Assembly (NCBI RefSeq): GCF_012396365.1
Contig: NZ_JAAXPG010000013.1
Span: forward strand, 124,001 to 188,000
Origin: Nocardiopsis alborubida
GTDB taxonomy: Bacteria > Actinomycetota > Actinomycetes > Streptosporangiales > Streptosporangiaceae
Direction: 5' to 3'
Length of the DNA: 64,000 nucleotides
In this document: positions 48,771 through 58,136 of the stretch, piece by piece
How positions within the stretch are numbered: position 1 is the stretch's first letter
Layout of the letters: each line of letters starts with the position of its first letter
Notes under the pieces: generated by a model
The model's input: only the letters and a program-made list of their open reading frames with translations
What the model was told of the DNA's origin: nothing
Databases searched by the model: none
Program-made: the position numbers and the translations under genes

Positions 48771-50668
48771 CGGCGGCCCTGGTGACGCTGGTGGTCCTAC
48801 CCTCCGCGGTGGGCGCGGTCCTGCTCGTGGCGGGGCGGCGCTCCGACGCGGTCGCCGCACCCTGCGCCGTCGCCGCCGCGGCCCTGACCCTGGTCGCGGC
48901 CCTCGTCTCGGCCGTGACCCGCCCGGCTGCGTCCGTGCCGATGCTTCCGGGTGTTCCGGCGGGCCTGGCCGTGGACGGGTTGTCGGCGGTCGCGGTGGTC
49001 ACCGTGGCCGCCGTCGCCGCGGCGGTCGTGCTCTTCGCCTCCGCCGAGATGGGGGAACGGGAGGCGCGCGGCCGTTTCTTCGGCCTCATGCTGCTCTTCA
49101 CCGCGGCGATGCTCGTCACCGTGACCGCCACCAACCTGTTCGTCCTACTCGCGGCGTGGGAGGTCATGGGCGCCCTCTCCTACGCGCTCATCGGCTACTG
49201 GTGGCACGACGCCGACCGCGCCCGCTCGGCGACGCTGGCCTTCCTCACCACCCGGGCCGGGGACCTGGGCCTGTACCTGGCCGCCGGGGCGGCCCTGGCC
49301 GGGGGCGCCGAGGCACTCCAGCTCTCCGCTCTGACCTCCCTGGAGGGCGGATGGCGGGACGCGGCGGTGGCGGGGGTGATCGTCGCCGCGCTGGGCAAAT
49401 CCGCGCAGCTGCCGTTCAGCTTCTGGCTCTCACACGCGATGGCCGGTCCCACCCCGGTCTCGGCCCTTCTCCACTCGGCCACGATGGTCGCCGCGGGTGG
49501 TTACCTGCTGACGCGGATCGCGCCCGCGATCGCGGCCACCGGATGGGCGGGGCCGCTCCTGGCCTGGATCGGAGTGGGCACCGCGATCCTGCTCGGTGCG
49601 GTCGCCCTGGCCCAGTCCGACCTCAAGCAGCTGCTCGCGGCCTCCACCTGCTCCCAGGTCGGTTTCATCGTCCTGGCGGCGGGTGTGGGCGGCATCGCGG
49701 GAGGAGCCCTGCAGTTCACCGCGCACGCCGCGGCCAAGAGCCTGCTGTTCCTGTGCGCCGGGGCCTGGCTGACGTCACTGGGAACACAGGACCTGGGGCG
49801 GCTGCGGGGAGCGGCGCGGCGCCGACCGCTGGTGGGAGCACTGTTCACGGTGGGGGCGCTGGCCATCGCGGGGCTGCCACCGCTGGGGATATGGGTGGCC
49901 AAGGACGAGGTGTTGGCGGCGGCGCTGGCAGCCGCACCCGCGCTGTACGCCGCGGGCCTGGTGGCGGCGGCGGTCAGCGCGGCCTACGCCGCGAAGGCGC
50001 TGGCCGTCGTATGGATGGTCGACTCTCCCCAGGAGGAGGGCAGGCCCCGGGAGGAGAACAGACCGGAGGGATCCTGCAGCGCCGCCGCGGCGGTGTCGCC
50101 CGCCGAGCGGTTCGCCCTGCTCGTCCTGGCCGTTTCCACCGTGGTCCTCGGGGCGTTCGCGCTTCCGCCGCTGGCACGGTGGTGGCACATGCTCCTGGGC
50201 GCCACGGGCGGCCCGGAACCCACGGGAGGTGAGATGGCGCTGTCGGGGCTGCTGAGCGCCGCGGTGGTCGTCGGCGTGTGGTGGGTGTATGCACGCGGTG
50301 CCACACGGGTCACGGCCGCGGCTCCGCCGGGCGGGCGGTGGCTGGGTGACTGGCTCGGGCTGGAACACCTGGTGAGAAACGGTGTCGTCCGGCCGACCAT
50401 GGCGCTGGCGCGGAACCTGGCCGCCCTCGACGACCGCGTGGTCGCCGGTGGAGTGCACGCCGTCGCGGAACTGGGCGTGTCCACGGCCCAGGCGGTTCGA
50501 AGCCGCGTCGAGACCGCGGTGGACCACGCGGTGGGAGCGATCGTGACGGGTGCGCGGTCGCTGGCCGCGTGGGCCCTGCGCCCCCAGACCGGGCTGCTCC
50601 ACCAGTACTACGTCCAGGCCGTCGTCGCGCTCGTCGTCCTGGCCGCCGTCTTCGTCCTGATGAGGTGA
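48767..50668 (+). CDS. nuoL: NADH-quinone oxidoreductase subunit L-like antiporter subunit
   Basis: 633 residues, about fifteen transmembrane helices and a C-terminal lateral helix region (about 520-633). Conserved elements: the TM5 Glu in LLAAWEVMGALSYALIGYWW, the TM7 Lys in ALGKSAQLPFSFWLSHAMAG followed by PTPVSALLHSATMVAAGGYL, and HAAAKSLLFLCAG for the TM8 His/Lys. An Mrp-type antiporter fold used for proton or sodium translocation. GTG start overlaps the nuoK stop. Confidence 0.92.
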   Translation: MTAALVTLVVLPSAVGAVLLVAGRRSDAVAAPCAVAAAALTLVAALVSAVTRPAASVPMLPGVPAGLAVDGLSAVAVVTVAAVAAAVVLFASAEMGEREARGRFFGLMLLFTAAMLVTVTATNLFVLLAAWEVMGALSYALIGYWWHDADRARSATLAFLTTRAGDLGLYLAAGAALAGGAEALQLSALTSLEGGWRDAAVAGVIVAALGKSAQLPFSFWLSHAMAGPTPVSALLHSATMVAAGGYLLTRIAPAIAATGWAGPLLAWIGVGTAILLGAVALAQSDLKQLLAASTCSQVGFIVLAAGVGGIAGGALQFTAHAAAKSLLFLCAGAWLTSLGTQDLGRLRGAARRRPLVGALFTVGALAIAGLPPLGIWVAKDEVLAAALAAAPALYAAGLVAAAVSAAYAAKALAVVWMVDSPQEEGRPREENRPEGSCSAAAAVSPAERFALLVLAVSTVVLGAFALPPLARWWHMLLGATGGPEPTGGEMALSGLLSAAVVVGVWWVYARGATRVTAAAPPGGRWLGDWLGLEHLVRNGVVRPTMALARNLAALDDRVVAGGVHAVAELGVSTAQAVRSRVETAVDHAVGAIVTGARSLAAWALRPQTGLLHQYYVQAVVALVVLAAVFVLMR

Positions 50669-50671
50669 GGC

Positions 50672-52177
50672 GTGCTCTCCGTCGTCGTGTTCCTGCCCCT
50701 GCTCGCCGGCCTGGTGCTGCTGGCCCTGCCCCGTCCGCGTGACGGGGTCGTGGCCTGGACCTGGGTCGCGGCGGCGGCGCTGGACCTGCTGCTCGTCCTC
50801 GGCCTGTGGGCGTACTACCCGACCGCCGCGCCCTCATCGGGCATCGGGGACTTCGCCTACGAGGAACGGGTGCTGTGGATCCCCAGCGTCGGGGCCTCCT
50901 ACCACCTGGGTGTGGACGGCCTCTCCCTGCCGCTGCTGGCGATGACGGCGGTGCTCTTCCTGGCGTGCGCGGTCCACTCCCTGCGCCAGCGTCGGCGCGC
51001 CCGCGCGCACGCCGTCCTCTTCCTGTTCCTCCAGACGGTGTCGATGGGCCTGTTCAGCGCCCTGGACCTGCTGTTGTTCTTCGTCTTCTTCGACCTGTCC
51101 ATCGTGGGGATGTACTTCGTCATCGCCGGGTGGGGGCACGGGCGGCCGACCCGCTCGGCGTTGCAGTTCTTCCTCTACACCTTCCTCGGGTCGCTGGCGC
51201 TACTGCTGGGGTTCATCGGCCTGTACGTGGCCGCCGACCCCCACACCTTCGACATGGTGGAGCTGACCGCGGGGACGCCCCTGGAGGGCCGGGAACTCGC
51301 GGGCGGGCTGGTGCTGCTGGCCATCGGGGTCGGCCTGGCCGTCAAGACGCCCACCGTCCCCTTCCACACCTGGCTGCCCCCGGCGCACACCGACGCGCCC
51401 GCGGTCGGGTCGGCGATCCTGGCGGGGGTCCTGCTGAAGATGGGCACCTACGGGTTCGTGCGCATCGCGATGCCGATCCTGCCGGGGGCCTGGGCCGAGT
51501 ACGCCATGGTCACCGTGGTCGTCGGAGTGGTCTCGGTCCTGTACGGATCGCTCGTCGCGCTCGCCCAGACCGACTTCAAGCGCATGGTCGCCTACACCTC
51601 GGTCAACCACATGGGGTACATCCTCCTGGGGCTGGGCGCGGCCGGGCTCGCGGCGGGCGGGCGGACCGACGCGGCGTCCCTGGCGATCACGGGCGCCGTC
51701 ACGCAGATGGTCAGCCACGGGCTGCTCACGGGAGCGCTGTTCCTGCTGGCCGGCGCGCTCCACGACCGGGGCGGCACCTACGACATGGGGTCCTACGGCG
51801 GGCTGGCCGCGCGGGCCCCGCGCTTCGCCGCCCTGGCCGCCGTCGCGTTCTTCGGTTCGCTGGGTCTGCCGGGCCTGTCCGGGTTCATCGCCGAGTTCCA
51901 GATCTTCGCGGGCAGCCTCGGACCGGTCCCGGTGCCCACGGCGCTGGCGCTGCTCGGCATCCTGGTCACGGCCGCCCTGTTCCTGCGCGCGCTGCAACGC
52001 CTGTTCCTGGGAGGTCCGGGGCCGCGCACGGCCCGGGTCGGCGACCTGTCCGCCCGGGAGACCGCCGCGATCGCGCCGCTCCTGGCGCTGTCCCTCCTCA
52101 TCGGCCTCATGCCGCACTTCCTGCTCGACCGGATCGAGCCCGCGGCCCGTGCCCTGGCTGCCCTGGTGGGCGGGTGA
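50672..52177 (+). CDS. nuoM: NADH-quinone oxidoreductase subunit M-like antiporter subunit
   Basis: 501 residues, fourteen helices. GVDGLSLPLLAMTAVLFLAC near the N terminus, the helix-5-like LLLFFVFFDLSIVGMYFVIA (with Asp where most NuoM have Glu), KTPTVPFHTWLPPAHTDAP with the TM7 Lys, and RMVAYTSVNHMGYILLGLG are conserved NuoM features. GTG 50672 lies three bases after nuoL. Partner of NuoL and NuoN in the ion-pumping arm. Confidence 0.92.
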   Translation: MLSVVVFLPLLAGLVLLALPRPRDGVVAWTWVAAAALDLLLVLGLWAYYPTAAPSSGIGDFAYEERVLWIPSVGASYHLGVDGLSLPLLAMTAVLFLACAVHSLRQRRRARAHAVLFLFLQTVSMGLFSALDLLLFFVFFDLSIVGMYFVIAGWGHGRPTRSALQFFLYTFLGSLALLLGFIGLYVAADPHTFDMVELTAGTPLEGRELAGGLVLLAIGVGLAVKTPTVPFHTWLPPAHTDAPAVGSAILAGVLLKMGTYGFVRIAMPILPGAWAEYAMVTVVVGVVSVLYGSLVALAQTDFKRMVAYTSVNHMGYILLGLGAAGLAAGGRTDAASLAITGAVTQMVSHGLLTGALFLLAGALHDRGGTYDMGSYGGLAARAPRFAALAAVAFFGSLGLPGLSGFIAEFQIFAGSLGPVPVPTALALLGILVTAALFLRALQRLFLGGPGPRTARVGDLSARETAAIAPLLALSLLIGLMPHFLLDRIEPAARALAALVGG

Positions 52178-53583
52178 GCGGTATGGAGGAGATGAACCTG
52201 GTCGCCCTGCTGCCCGAAACAGTCCTCGCGCTCGCCGCGGTGGGGGCGCTCCTGCTCGGCAGCTGGACACCCCGGCACCGGCAGGGGCGGGTCCGCCTGC
52301 TGGTGGTCGCGGCGCTGCTGGTCGCGTTGGCGGTCACGGTCGTGTTCGCCGTGGCCGGGGTGGGATCGCACGGGGGCGGCTACGCGGTGGACGCCGCCAC
52401 ACACGCGGTGCGCGTCGCGGTGTTCGCGGGGGTCCTGGCGACGGTCCTGCTGGCCGCGGACACCCTCGACGCCCATCCGCGCGCGTCCGAGTTCCACGTC
52501 CTGCTGCTGCTCGGCGCCCTGGGCACGGTGGCGCTGGCGGGCGCGGACGACCTGCTGGTGCTCGCCGTGGCCTATCTCCTGGCGAGCATCCCGCTCTACG
52601 CGCTGGTCGGCTTCGCCAAGGACGGCGCGGGCACCGAGGCCGCCCTGAAGTTCTTCCTCCTGGGCGCCCTGTCGGGGATCCTGCTGCTCACCGGGGCCAC
52701 CCTGCTGCTCGGGGCGGGTGGCACGACCGGCTACGCGGGACTGGCCTCCGCCCTGCCCGGGGCGCCGGGCGCACTGGTGGCCGTCGGCACCGTCGCGGTG
52801 CTGGCGGGGCTGCTGTTCAAGGCCGGGGGAGTGCCCCTGCACTTCTGGGTACCCGACGTGACCGAGGGTTCCCCGGTGCCGGTCGCCGCCTTCGTCACCA
52901 CCGTTCCCAAGATCGGCGCCCTGGTCGCCCTCTACCGCCTGGGCGACCAGGTCCTGGCCGGGACCGCGCTGGACTGGGCGCTGCTGGCCGCGCTCCTGTC
53001 CGCGGCGTCGATGACCCTGGGCAACCTGGGCGCCTTCTTCCAGACGGACGCGCGGCGCCTGTTGGCCTACTCCACCATCAGCCAGGTCGGCTACCTGCTG
53101 ATGGCGGTGGCCGCGGTCGGCGGGGGCGCGGAGCTGGCCCGGCCGGGGCTGCTGTTCTACCTGGGCGCCTACCTGGCGGCCAACCTCGGGGCGTTCGCGG
53201 TCGTGCACGCCCTGCGGGCCCGGACGCTGGAGGAGCACACGGGCCTCTTTCGCGACCACCCCTGGCTCGCGCTGAGTCTGGTCGTGTGCCTGCTCAGCCT
53301 CGTGGGCACACCGCCCACGGCGGTGTTCGTCGGCAAGCTCGCCCTGTTCACCGCCGCTCTGGAGGCGGGCCTGGGCTGGCTGATGGTGCTGGCCGCCGCC
53401 AACACCCTCGCCAGCCTCTTCTACTACCTGCGCTGGATCCTGCCGCTGTTCCGCCGGGAGGCGCGGGCGGAGGCGGAACGGGACCGTCCTCCGGGCCGGT
53501 GGAGCGCGGGGACCGCGGTCACCGCGGCGGCGGTCTCCCTCGGGATGGGTCTCGCGGCGGGACCGGTCCTCGCTCTGCTGTGA
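52174..53583 (+). CDS. nuoN: NADH-quinone oxidoreductase subunit N-like antiporter subunit
   Basis: 469 residues, fourteen helices. LLASIPLYALVGFAKDGAGT with EAALKFFLLGALSG, AGLLFKAGGVPLHFWVPDVT with EGSPVPVAAFV, and RRLLAYSTISQVGYLLMAVA are NuoN motifs, including the TM5 region and the TM7 Lys. Start GTG 52174 follows the GTGA overlap pattern of the operon; ATGs at 52183 and 52192 are alternatives. It is the last gene of the cluster; no nuoC, E, F, G or I gene accompanies it in the window. Confidence 0.9.
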   Translation: MSGMEEMNLVALLPETVLALAAVGALLLGSWTPRHRQGRVRLLVVAALLVALAVTVVFAVAGVGSHGGGYAVDAATHAVRVAVFAGVLATVLLAADTLDAHPRASEFHVLLLLGALGTVALAGADDLLVLAVAYLLASIPLYALVGFAKDGAGTEAALKFFLLGALSGILLLTGATLLLGAGGTTGYAGLASALPGAPGALVAVGTVAVLAGLLFKAGGVPLHFWVPDVTEGSPVPVAAFVTTVPKIGALVALYRLGDQVLAGTALDWALLAALLSAASMTLGNLGAFFQTDARRLLAYSTISQVGYLLMAVAAVGGGAELARPGLLFYLGAYLAANLGAFAVVHALRARTLEEHTGLFRDHPWLALSLVVCLLSLVGTPPTAVFVGKLALFTAALEAGLGWLMVLAAANTLASLFYYLRWILPLFRREARAEAERDRPPGRWSAGTAVTAAAVSLGMGLAAGPVLALL

Positions 53584-53701
53584 ACCTTACTCCGCTGCGA
53601 CTGGGGCCGTGTGCGGCTCAAAGGAGTTCGGCTGCCCAAGAGCTTTCTTCACGGTGACGGAGAAAGGCCAGGTCCGGCCAGCTACTAAGGAAAGAGCCAA
53701 T

Positions 53702-53719
53702 CTATCACTAATGTAGTAG
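53702..53719 (+). promoter_or_regulatory. BlaI-like box ahead of the ATP-grasp operon
   Basis: CTATCACT-AA-TGTAGTAG: the right half-site TGTAGTAG equals that at 57379-57386, the left half matches five of eight. It lies 38 bases upstream of the ATP-grasp start and marks the ATP-grasp - blaI - M56 operon as part of the same regulon. Confidence 0.5.
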
Positions 53720-53756
53720 AAGTTGATGGTATGGCACTCGGGGAGGAGGTCGAGCG

Positions 53757-54752
53757 ATGGAAGACAGCGATGTGAGCGTCCTGGTAACCGCTGCCGGAGC
53801 GGAGGGCACCCCCGGAAAGATCCTAAGGCTACGCGAGGCCGGCTACAGGGTGGTTGCCGCGGACATCGACCGTAGGGCAGCCGGCCTCTACTTGGCGGAC
53901 CAGGCATACGTGGTTCCCCACGGGCACAGCCCCGACTACGCCCCCGAGGTCCTCCGTATTTGCGCCCTGGAGAGAATTCGGGCGGTAGTACCGCTGGTCG
54001 ACGAGGAACTGCTCACGGTGTGGGCTCTGGCCGACCACGGCGTGCAGGTCTTGTTGCCCAGGGCGGAGACCGTGGCCTGCTGTCTGGACAAACTGACGCT
54101 CATGGAGCTTCTGTACGAATCGGGTGTGCCCGTGCCGAAGACACGCTTGGCCGCGCGAGGACACGACGGCCTGGACTTTCCGATCATTGTGAAACCACGA
54201 TGGGGCCGCGGGAGTAGGGGAGTTTTCGTCGTACGTGATGCGGATGACCTTGCACTGACCCTGGACCGTGGCGGGGACGACCTCAGCCGTGTCATCGTGC
54301 AGGAGTACGTCGAGGGCCCTGAGTACTCCACCTCCGTCGTCCTTTGGCGAGACCGTCGCGTCCAGGCCGTTGTACCCAAGGAGGTGGTCTTCAAGGAGGG
54401 TTCTTCGCGTTATGCGATCAGCCGTCACCACCCAGGCGTCACCGAGGTGTGCGTCAGAACCGCTCACGTGCTCTCCGCCGACGGCCCCCTCAACGTCCAG
54501 ATGCGTGTGGACTCCTCGGGTACACCTCGCGTGTTCGAGATCAATCCTCGTTTCTCCGGCAGTTCCGCACTCACCGCGGCGGCAGGCGTGGACGAAATCG
54601 GTGGTCTACTGAGCCAGGCTCTTAACAGTGATCGGAGGGCCCTCCGTGGCACATGGCGCGGCGGTGTAGCCATGGTCCGGCACACGACGGAGACCTTCGT
54701 CGCTGAGCCTGCTTTCACCGAGCGTCGATGGGCCCTCGGGTGGCGTGGATAG
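53757..54752 (+). CDS. ATP-grasp domain protein (carbamoyl-phosphate-synthase-like ligase)
   Basis: 331 residues. A Rossmann-like N-terminal domain (VLVTAAGAEGTPGKILRLRE, then VVAADIDRRAAGLYLADQAY) precedes the ATP-grasp fold: FPIIVKPRWGRGSRGVFVVR (ATP lysine and loop), VQEYVEGPEYSTSVVLWRDR, and the metal-binding FEINPRFSGSSALTAAAG. Enzymes of this type ligate a carboxylate to an amine or thiol via an acylphosphate. The neighbours are cell-wall stress genes, so an amino-acid or peptide ligation affecting the envelope is possible. GAGGAGG precedes ATG 53757. First gene before blaI and M56. Confidence 0.85.
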   Translation: MEDSDVSVLVTAAGAEGTPGKILRLREAGYRVVAADIDRRAAGLYLADQAYVVPHGHSPDYAPEVLRICALERIRAVVPLVDEELLTVWALADHGVQVLLPRAETVACCLDKLTLMELLYESGVPVPKTRLAARGHDGLDFPIIVKPRWGRGSRGVFVVRDADDLALTLDRGGDDLSRVIVQEYVEGPEYSTSVVLWRDRRVQAVVPKEVVFKEGSSRYAISRHHPGVTEVCVRTAHVLSADGPLNVQMRVDSSGTPRVFEINPRFSGSSALTAAAGVDEIGGLLSQALNSDRRALRGTWRGGVAMVRHTTETFVAEPAFTERRWALGWRG

Positions 54753-54870
54753 CATATGGCGTCGCCCTTGCTGGGTGGTTCTCACCAGTGCGCGCACGCT
54801 CTCTCGCGCCGATGGAGCGTCACCGGAGATACTGGAACGAAGGCGAGAACCAGGAAAGCCCGAGGATGAG

Positions 54871-55227
54871 ATGGCACGAAAGAAACTTGGTCAGCTAGAG
54901 GCCGAGGTACTGGCCGTACTGGCGGGTGCTGAGGGCTACCTCTCGACGGGAGAGCTGCTCGACAGACTTGACGGCACCCCCGCCTACACGACGGTCAACA
55001 CCGTCTTGTTCCGGCTTCTGGATAAGAAGATGGTCGAACGTTCCCAACGCGGCAGGGCTTTCGTCTATCGTCTTCTCGTTGACGAGTCCGAACTGGTCGC
55101 CGAGCGCATGTTCGATCACCTTCGCGTGGCCAGCGACCCCTCAAGTGTCCTCAACCAGTTCGTCCACGGACTCAGTACCTCGGAGGAGAAGGCCCTTCGT
55201 GCGTTACTGGACCGGCGTGAGGAGTAG
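54871..55227 (+). CDS. BlaI/MecI-family repressor (second copy)
   Basis: 118 residues, winged helix: LGQLEAEVLAVLAGAEGYLS, then TPAYTTVNTVLFRLLDKKMV and wing QRGRAFVYRLLV. The ATG at 54871 follows GAGG; the frame is open to 54745 but without resemblance. An M56 peptidase begins two bases after its stop. Half-sites TGTAGTAG in three nearby promoters (53702, 57287, 57369) fit the TACA-N2-TGTA consensus of this family, so it is the likely repressor of the cell-envelope genes from 53.7 to 59.8 kb. Confidence 0.9.
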   Translation: MARKKLGQLEAEVLAVLAGAEGYLSTGELLDRLDGTPAYTTVNTVLFRLLDKKMVERSQRGRAFVYRLLVDESELVAERMFDHLRVASDPSSVLNQFVHGLSTSEEKALRALLDRREE

Positions 55228-55229
55228 CC

Positions 55230-56108
55230 GTGAGTTGGCTGGCCTTTGTCCCCGCCGTGCTTTTGACGGCACTCAGCCTGGTCCTCGCATGGAAGCCCCT
55301 GCCGGTCCACCCTGCTTGGTCGGCACGCATCCTCGCCATCTCGGCGGTGACCACGGCACTGGCCGTTCTGAGTACGACCCTCCTGGTGGCGGCGGCGTAC
55401 ATCGTGAGGCTGCTGCCCGCCGACTCGGTCCTGTCCTCAGGCAGAGGCAGGCTCCTCCTCGACCATGGGCCGATGCCGACCAACGTGGGTCTCATGGCTC
55501 TGCTCCTGCTGGCCGTCGGCCTGTTCGGAACCATTCGTGTGGGCACCGGGTGGTGGAGGGACATGCGTGCCGTGCGCAGGGACGCCACCACAATCACGGG
55601 TCAGAGCCAGCCGGTCGCGGTGGCCGTGCCCGGCCGCCGCGGTGGGGTCCTGCTCTCCAAGGGCATGATGCGGATGCTGTCCCGTCAGGAGCTCCAGGTG
55701 GTCTTTCGCCATGAGCACTCCCATCTGCGTCACAGGCACCATGTCTATACCGTCCTGGGAGCCTTCTCCGCCGCGATCTTCCCTCCGTTGAACTCGCTCC
55801 ACAGGTCGCTACGCCTGGCAGTGGAGCGTTGGGCGGACGAAGACGCCGCTGCGGCCACGGGCGACCGGGAACTGGTCGCCCGTACCATCGCCCGTGTGGC
55901 TCTGGCCGCTCCCGTTCCCCGCTCGACCTGGCACCTGGCCTTCGCCCAGTCGCAGGTGGTGCACCGTGTGGAGGCTCTGCTCGGTGACGCACCGTCGGAC
56001 AGCCGTGTGGCTGGCCCGGCTCTCCTGAGTAGCACGGGAGTCGCCTCGGGCGGTATCGCCTCCAGTTGTGTCCAGCTTCACCACCTTTTCGCGCTCCTGC
56101 TCATCTGA
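55230..56108 (+). CDS. M56-family membrane peptidase (BlaR1-like)
   Basis: 292 residues with three to four transmembrane helices (about 5-20, 35-60, 85-105, 280-292) and the zinc motif HEHSH (His 161-His 165) in VVFRHEHSHLRHRHHVY; the downstream ERWADEDAAAATGD supplies the third zinc ligand. No beta-lactam sensor domain. GTG start two bases after blaI. It should inactivate the BlaI partner on envelope stress. Confidence 0.88.
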   Translation: MSWLAFVPAVLLTALSLVLAWKPLPVHPAWSARILAISAVTTALAVLSTTLLVAAAYIVRLLPADSVLSSGRGRLLLDHGPMPTNVGLMALLLLAVGLFGTIRVGTGWWRDMRAVRRDATTITGQSQPVAVAVPGRRGGVLLSKGMMRMLSRQELQVVFRHEHSHLRHRHHVYTVLGAFSAAIFPPLNSLHRSLRLAVERWADEDAAAATGDRELVARTIARVALAAPVPRSTWHLAFAQSQVVHRVEALLGDAPSDSRVAGPALLSSTGVASGGIASSCVQLHHLFALLLI

Positions 56109-56202
56109 GCGATCGGGAACGGGTTGTCGCGCGGAGCCGGTGTGGACTCGCACGAGCACCCGTATCGCGAACCCTTACCATGGCGACGCCCGCGCAGATT
56201 CC

Positions 56203-57177
56203 CTACTCCTTGAACCCGATATGCAGATGGTCCTGGTGCACGGTGTCGGTGAATGACGCCCCCGCGGGGGTTGAGAGCGCCCAGGGGCCGCCGACCTCGG
56301 TGGCGCCTTCGGCCAACGAGAGCTCCATCAGGGCACGTGCGGGGTTGGCCCCCTCCCGCGAACGCAGGTCGGATACCGACACACCGTCGATTGCCCAGAT
56401 GTCCACCGCTCGTCCGTGGATGTGGTTGCTGACCGAGTCGCTGTCGAAGACGTTGATCGGGTGACCGGTGGAAAGGACCGCCACCGAGATCGTGTGCTCT
56501 GCTGACAGAGTGAGCATCATCTCCAGCGTCCGGTCGTCGATGTCCCCGGCGAGGATGTCCCACCGTGAGCTGTCGGGAAGCCGGATCCGGTCGGAGGCCA
56601 GTACGCGTTCGGCCGTATCGGACAGCGTGACCTCGGTTTCGGGTGGTGTACCTCCGCTCGACGCGAGCTCGGTGACGGTCCACTCCTGTCCCTTCTGTTC
56701 AAGGCGGACGTCGACCGTGCGTACCTGCGTGGACAGCTCCTGTCCTCGGAGGGTGGTGAACTCCAACACGGTCATGACGGAGGCTTCGTCGTCCGTCAGC
56801 CCGCCCAGTTGCGGGTAGACGACCTGGGTGGCGGCCGCGGTGTCGGTGGAGAGGAGCGGGGTGTCCAGCTGTTCCGTGCTGTGGGGGACTCCTGCGGCCG
56901 TCAGGCGTTCGCGGGCTGCTTCGGGGGTGCCACCCTCGGCTCCGTAGTTGAACGCGGCTTCGAGGAAGCGGACCGCGGAGCGCTTCACTTCGAGAGCGGG
57001 CTCGTCCTCGGACACCCTGTACGCCGACACCTCTGGCAGCGTCGGTACGGAGTCGGCCTCTTCCGTGTCTGAGGACGACTGTTGCGCTCCCTGCCCGGTG
57101 AAGGCACAGGAGGTAAGGGAGAGGGCCATCGCGGTCAGGGCCGCGGCGCGTCGCAGGGTCAGCGTGTTCCGTCCCAA
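56203..57177 (-). CDS. Lipoprotein with M15-type (VanY/DD-carboxypeptidase-like) zinc domain
   Basis: 324 residues. The lipobox is ALSLTSC. A central region (about 40-200) of unknown fold is followed by a C-terminal domain with VSNHIHGRAVDIWAIDG and TVHQDHLHIGF, the H-x6-D and H-x-H zinc ligands of M15-like peptidoglycan carboxypeptidases. It should act outside the membrane on peptidoglycan stem peptides. The promoter region upstream carries a BlaI-type box at 57287-57301. Confidence 0.75.
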   Translation of the reverse strand: MGRNTLTLRRAAALTAMALSLTSCAFTGQGAQQSSSDTEEADSVPTLPEVSAYRVSEDEPALEVKRSAVRFLEAAFNYGAEGGTPEAARERLTAAGVPHSTEQLDTPLLSTDTAAATQVVYPQLGGLTDDEASVMTVLEFTTLRGQELSTQVRTVDVRLEQKGQEWTVTELASSGGTPPETEVTLSDTAERVLASDRIRLPDSSRWDILAGDIDDRTLEMMLTLSAEHTISVAVLSTGHPINVFDSDSVSNHIHGRAVDIWAIDGVSVSDLRSREGANPARALMELSLAEGATEVGGPWALSTPAGASFTDTVHQDHLHIGFKE

Positions 57178-57286
57178 GGTGATCTTTCTTCTGGTTGGCG
57201 GTCGTTGACCGCACCCTGTGTCCCATGCGGGCGGCGTGTTCGCGGGTTCATGGACGTTCGTCTGCGGAGAGAGGCCGACCGAAAAG

Positions 57287-57301
57287 CTACTACGCTAGTA
57301 G
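57287..57301. promoter_or_regulatory. BlaI-type operator CTACTA-CGC-TAGTAG
   Basis: Perfect six-base arms. It lies about 110 bases upstream of the M15-like lipoprotein gene (minus) and 95 bases upstream of the GNAT gene (plus), in their shared divergent promoter. Confidence 0.65.
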
Positions 57302-57368
57302 TAAGTCTTTTGCGTGGCCTCGCCCGCGATGTTTTCCGGTGGAAGTGCGAGGCGGGTCTTGTCAGCAT

Positions 57369-57389
57369 CTATTACAAGTGTAGTAGATT
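57369..57389 (+). promoter_or_regulatory. BlaI box TATTACA-AG-TGTAGTA fused to a leaderless promoter
   Basis: CTATTACA-AG-TGTAGTAG (57369-57386) contains the exact TACA-N2-TGTA core of BlaI/MecI operators. A -10-like TAGATT (57384-57389) overlaps its end, and the GNAT ATG is seven bases further on. Confidence 0.72.
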
Positions 57390-57395
57390 GCGGCC

Positions 57396-58061
57396 ATGTC
57401 CTCCTTGCCACCTACGGAGACGCCCGTGGTCTCGGTGCGCGTCATGGAACTGCGGGATGTGCCCGTAGCGGTCCGCCTGCACCGACTCAACCTGCCCACG
57501 GGGTTCTTCGTCGAACTCGGTGACCACTTCCTTGAGCGTTACTACCGCACCTTCCTCACCAGCCCAGCGGCGGTGGCGCTCATCGCCGAGGTCGACGGAA
57601 GCCCCGCTGGATTTCTCGTCGGTTCCTTGGACGAGGTGGTGCATCACCACCACATGCTCCAACTGGAGCGCTGGAGACTGGCCCGGGCGGGGGTGATGTC
57701 ACTTCTCGTGCGGCCAGAGTTGACCATGCGTTTCGTTCGCACACGAGCGCGGCGCTACGCCAAAGGGATCCGGCGTTCCAACGCCGGTACGAACACGGAC
57801 CAGGAGGCACGATTCCGTACCGGGGTTCTCAGTCATGTCGTGGTGGAGGAGCACACACGCCGTGCAGGTGTGGGAGCCCTTCTGGTCGAGCGGTTCGCGG
57901 CCATCGCACGACTCCACGGAACCCGGAGACTCAGGCTGTACACCAGCTATGACAACGAACCGGCGAAGAAGTTCTACGAACGCCTGCACTGGGAGTCCCA
58001 GGAGAACCAGGCGGATATGGACGGCAAGCTGTGGACGCCCTTCACTCTCGACCTGGAGTGA
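57396..58061 (+). CDS. GNAT-family acetyltransferase, BlaI-controlled
   Basis: 221 residues, with the acetyl-CoA motif SHVVVEEHTRRAGVGALLVE and the C-terminal motif LYTSYDNEPAKKFYERLHWE. An insert between the two halves (about 85-130) contains VVHHHHMLQLERWRLARAGV, an unusual His run. It precedes murJ by 75 bases on the same strand, so both probably share the BlaI-controlled leaderless promoter. It may acetylate a cell-wall precursor, an antibiotic or an envelope compound; the substrate is open. Confidence 0.82.
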   Translation: MSSLPPTETPVVSVRVMELRDVPVAVRLHRLNLPTGFFVELGDHFLERYYRTFLTSPAAVALIAEVDGSPAGFLVGSLDEVVHHHHMLQLERWRLARAGVMSLLVRPELTMRFVRTRARRYAKGIRRSNAGTNTDQEARFRTGVLSHVVVEEHTRRAGVGALLVERFAAIARLHGTRRLRLYTSYDNEPAKKFYERLHWESQENQADMDGKLWTPFTLDLE

Positions 58062-58136
58062 ACGGGAACACGGCATGCGGCCCTCGGCCGCTGACACGCA
58101 CCGACTACCACGCGGACGAGCAAAGGACCCCGATCG

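Noticed and set aside
45341-53583. Complete NADH dehydrogenase (complex I) operon
   Set aside because: nuoC, E, F, G and I are absent and the NuoB/D-like protein lacks Fe-S ligands, so NADH oxidation by this set alone is not supported.
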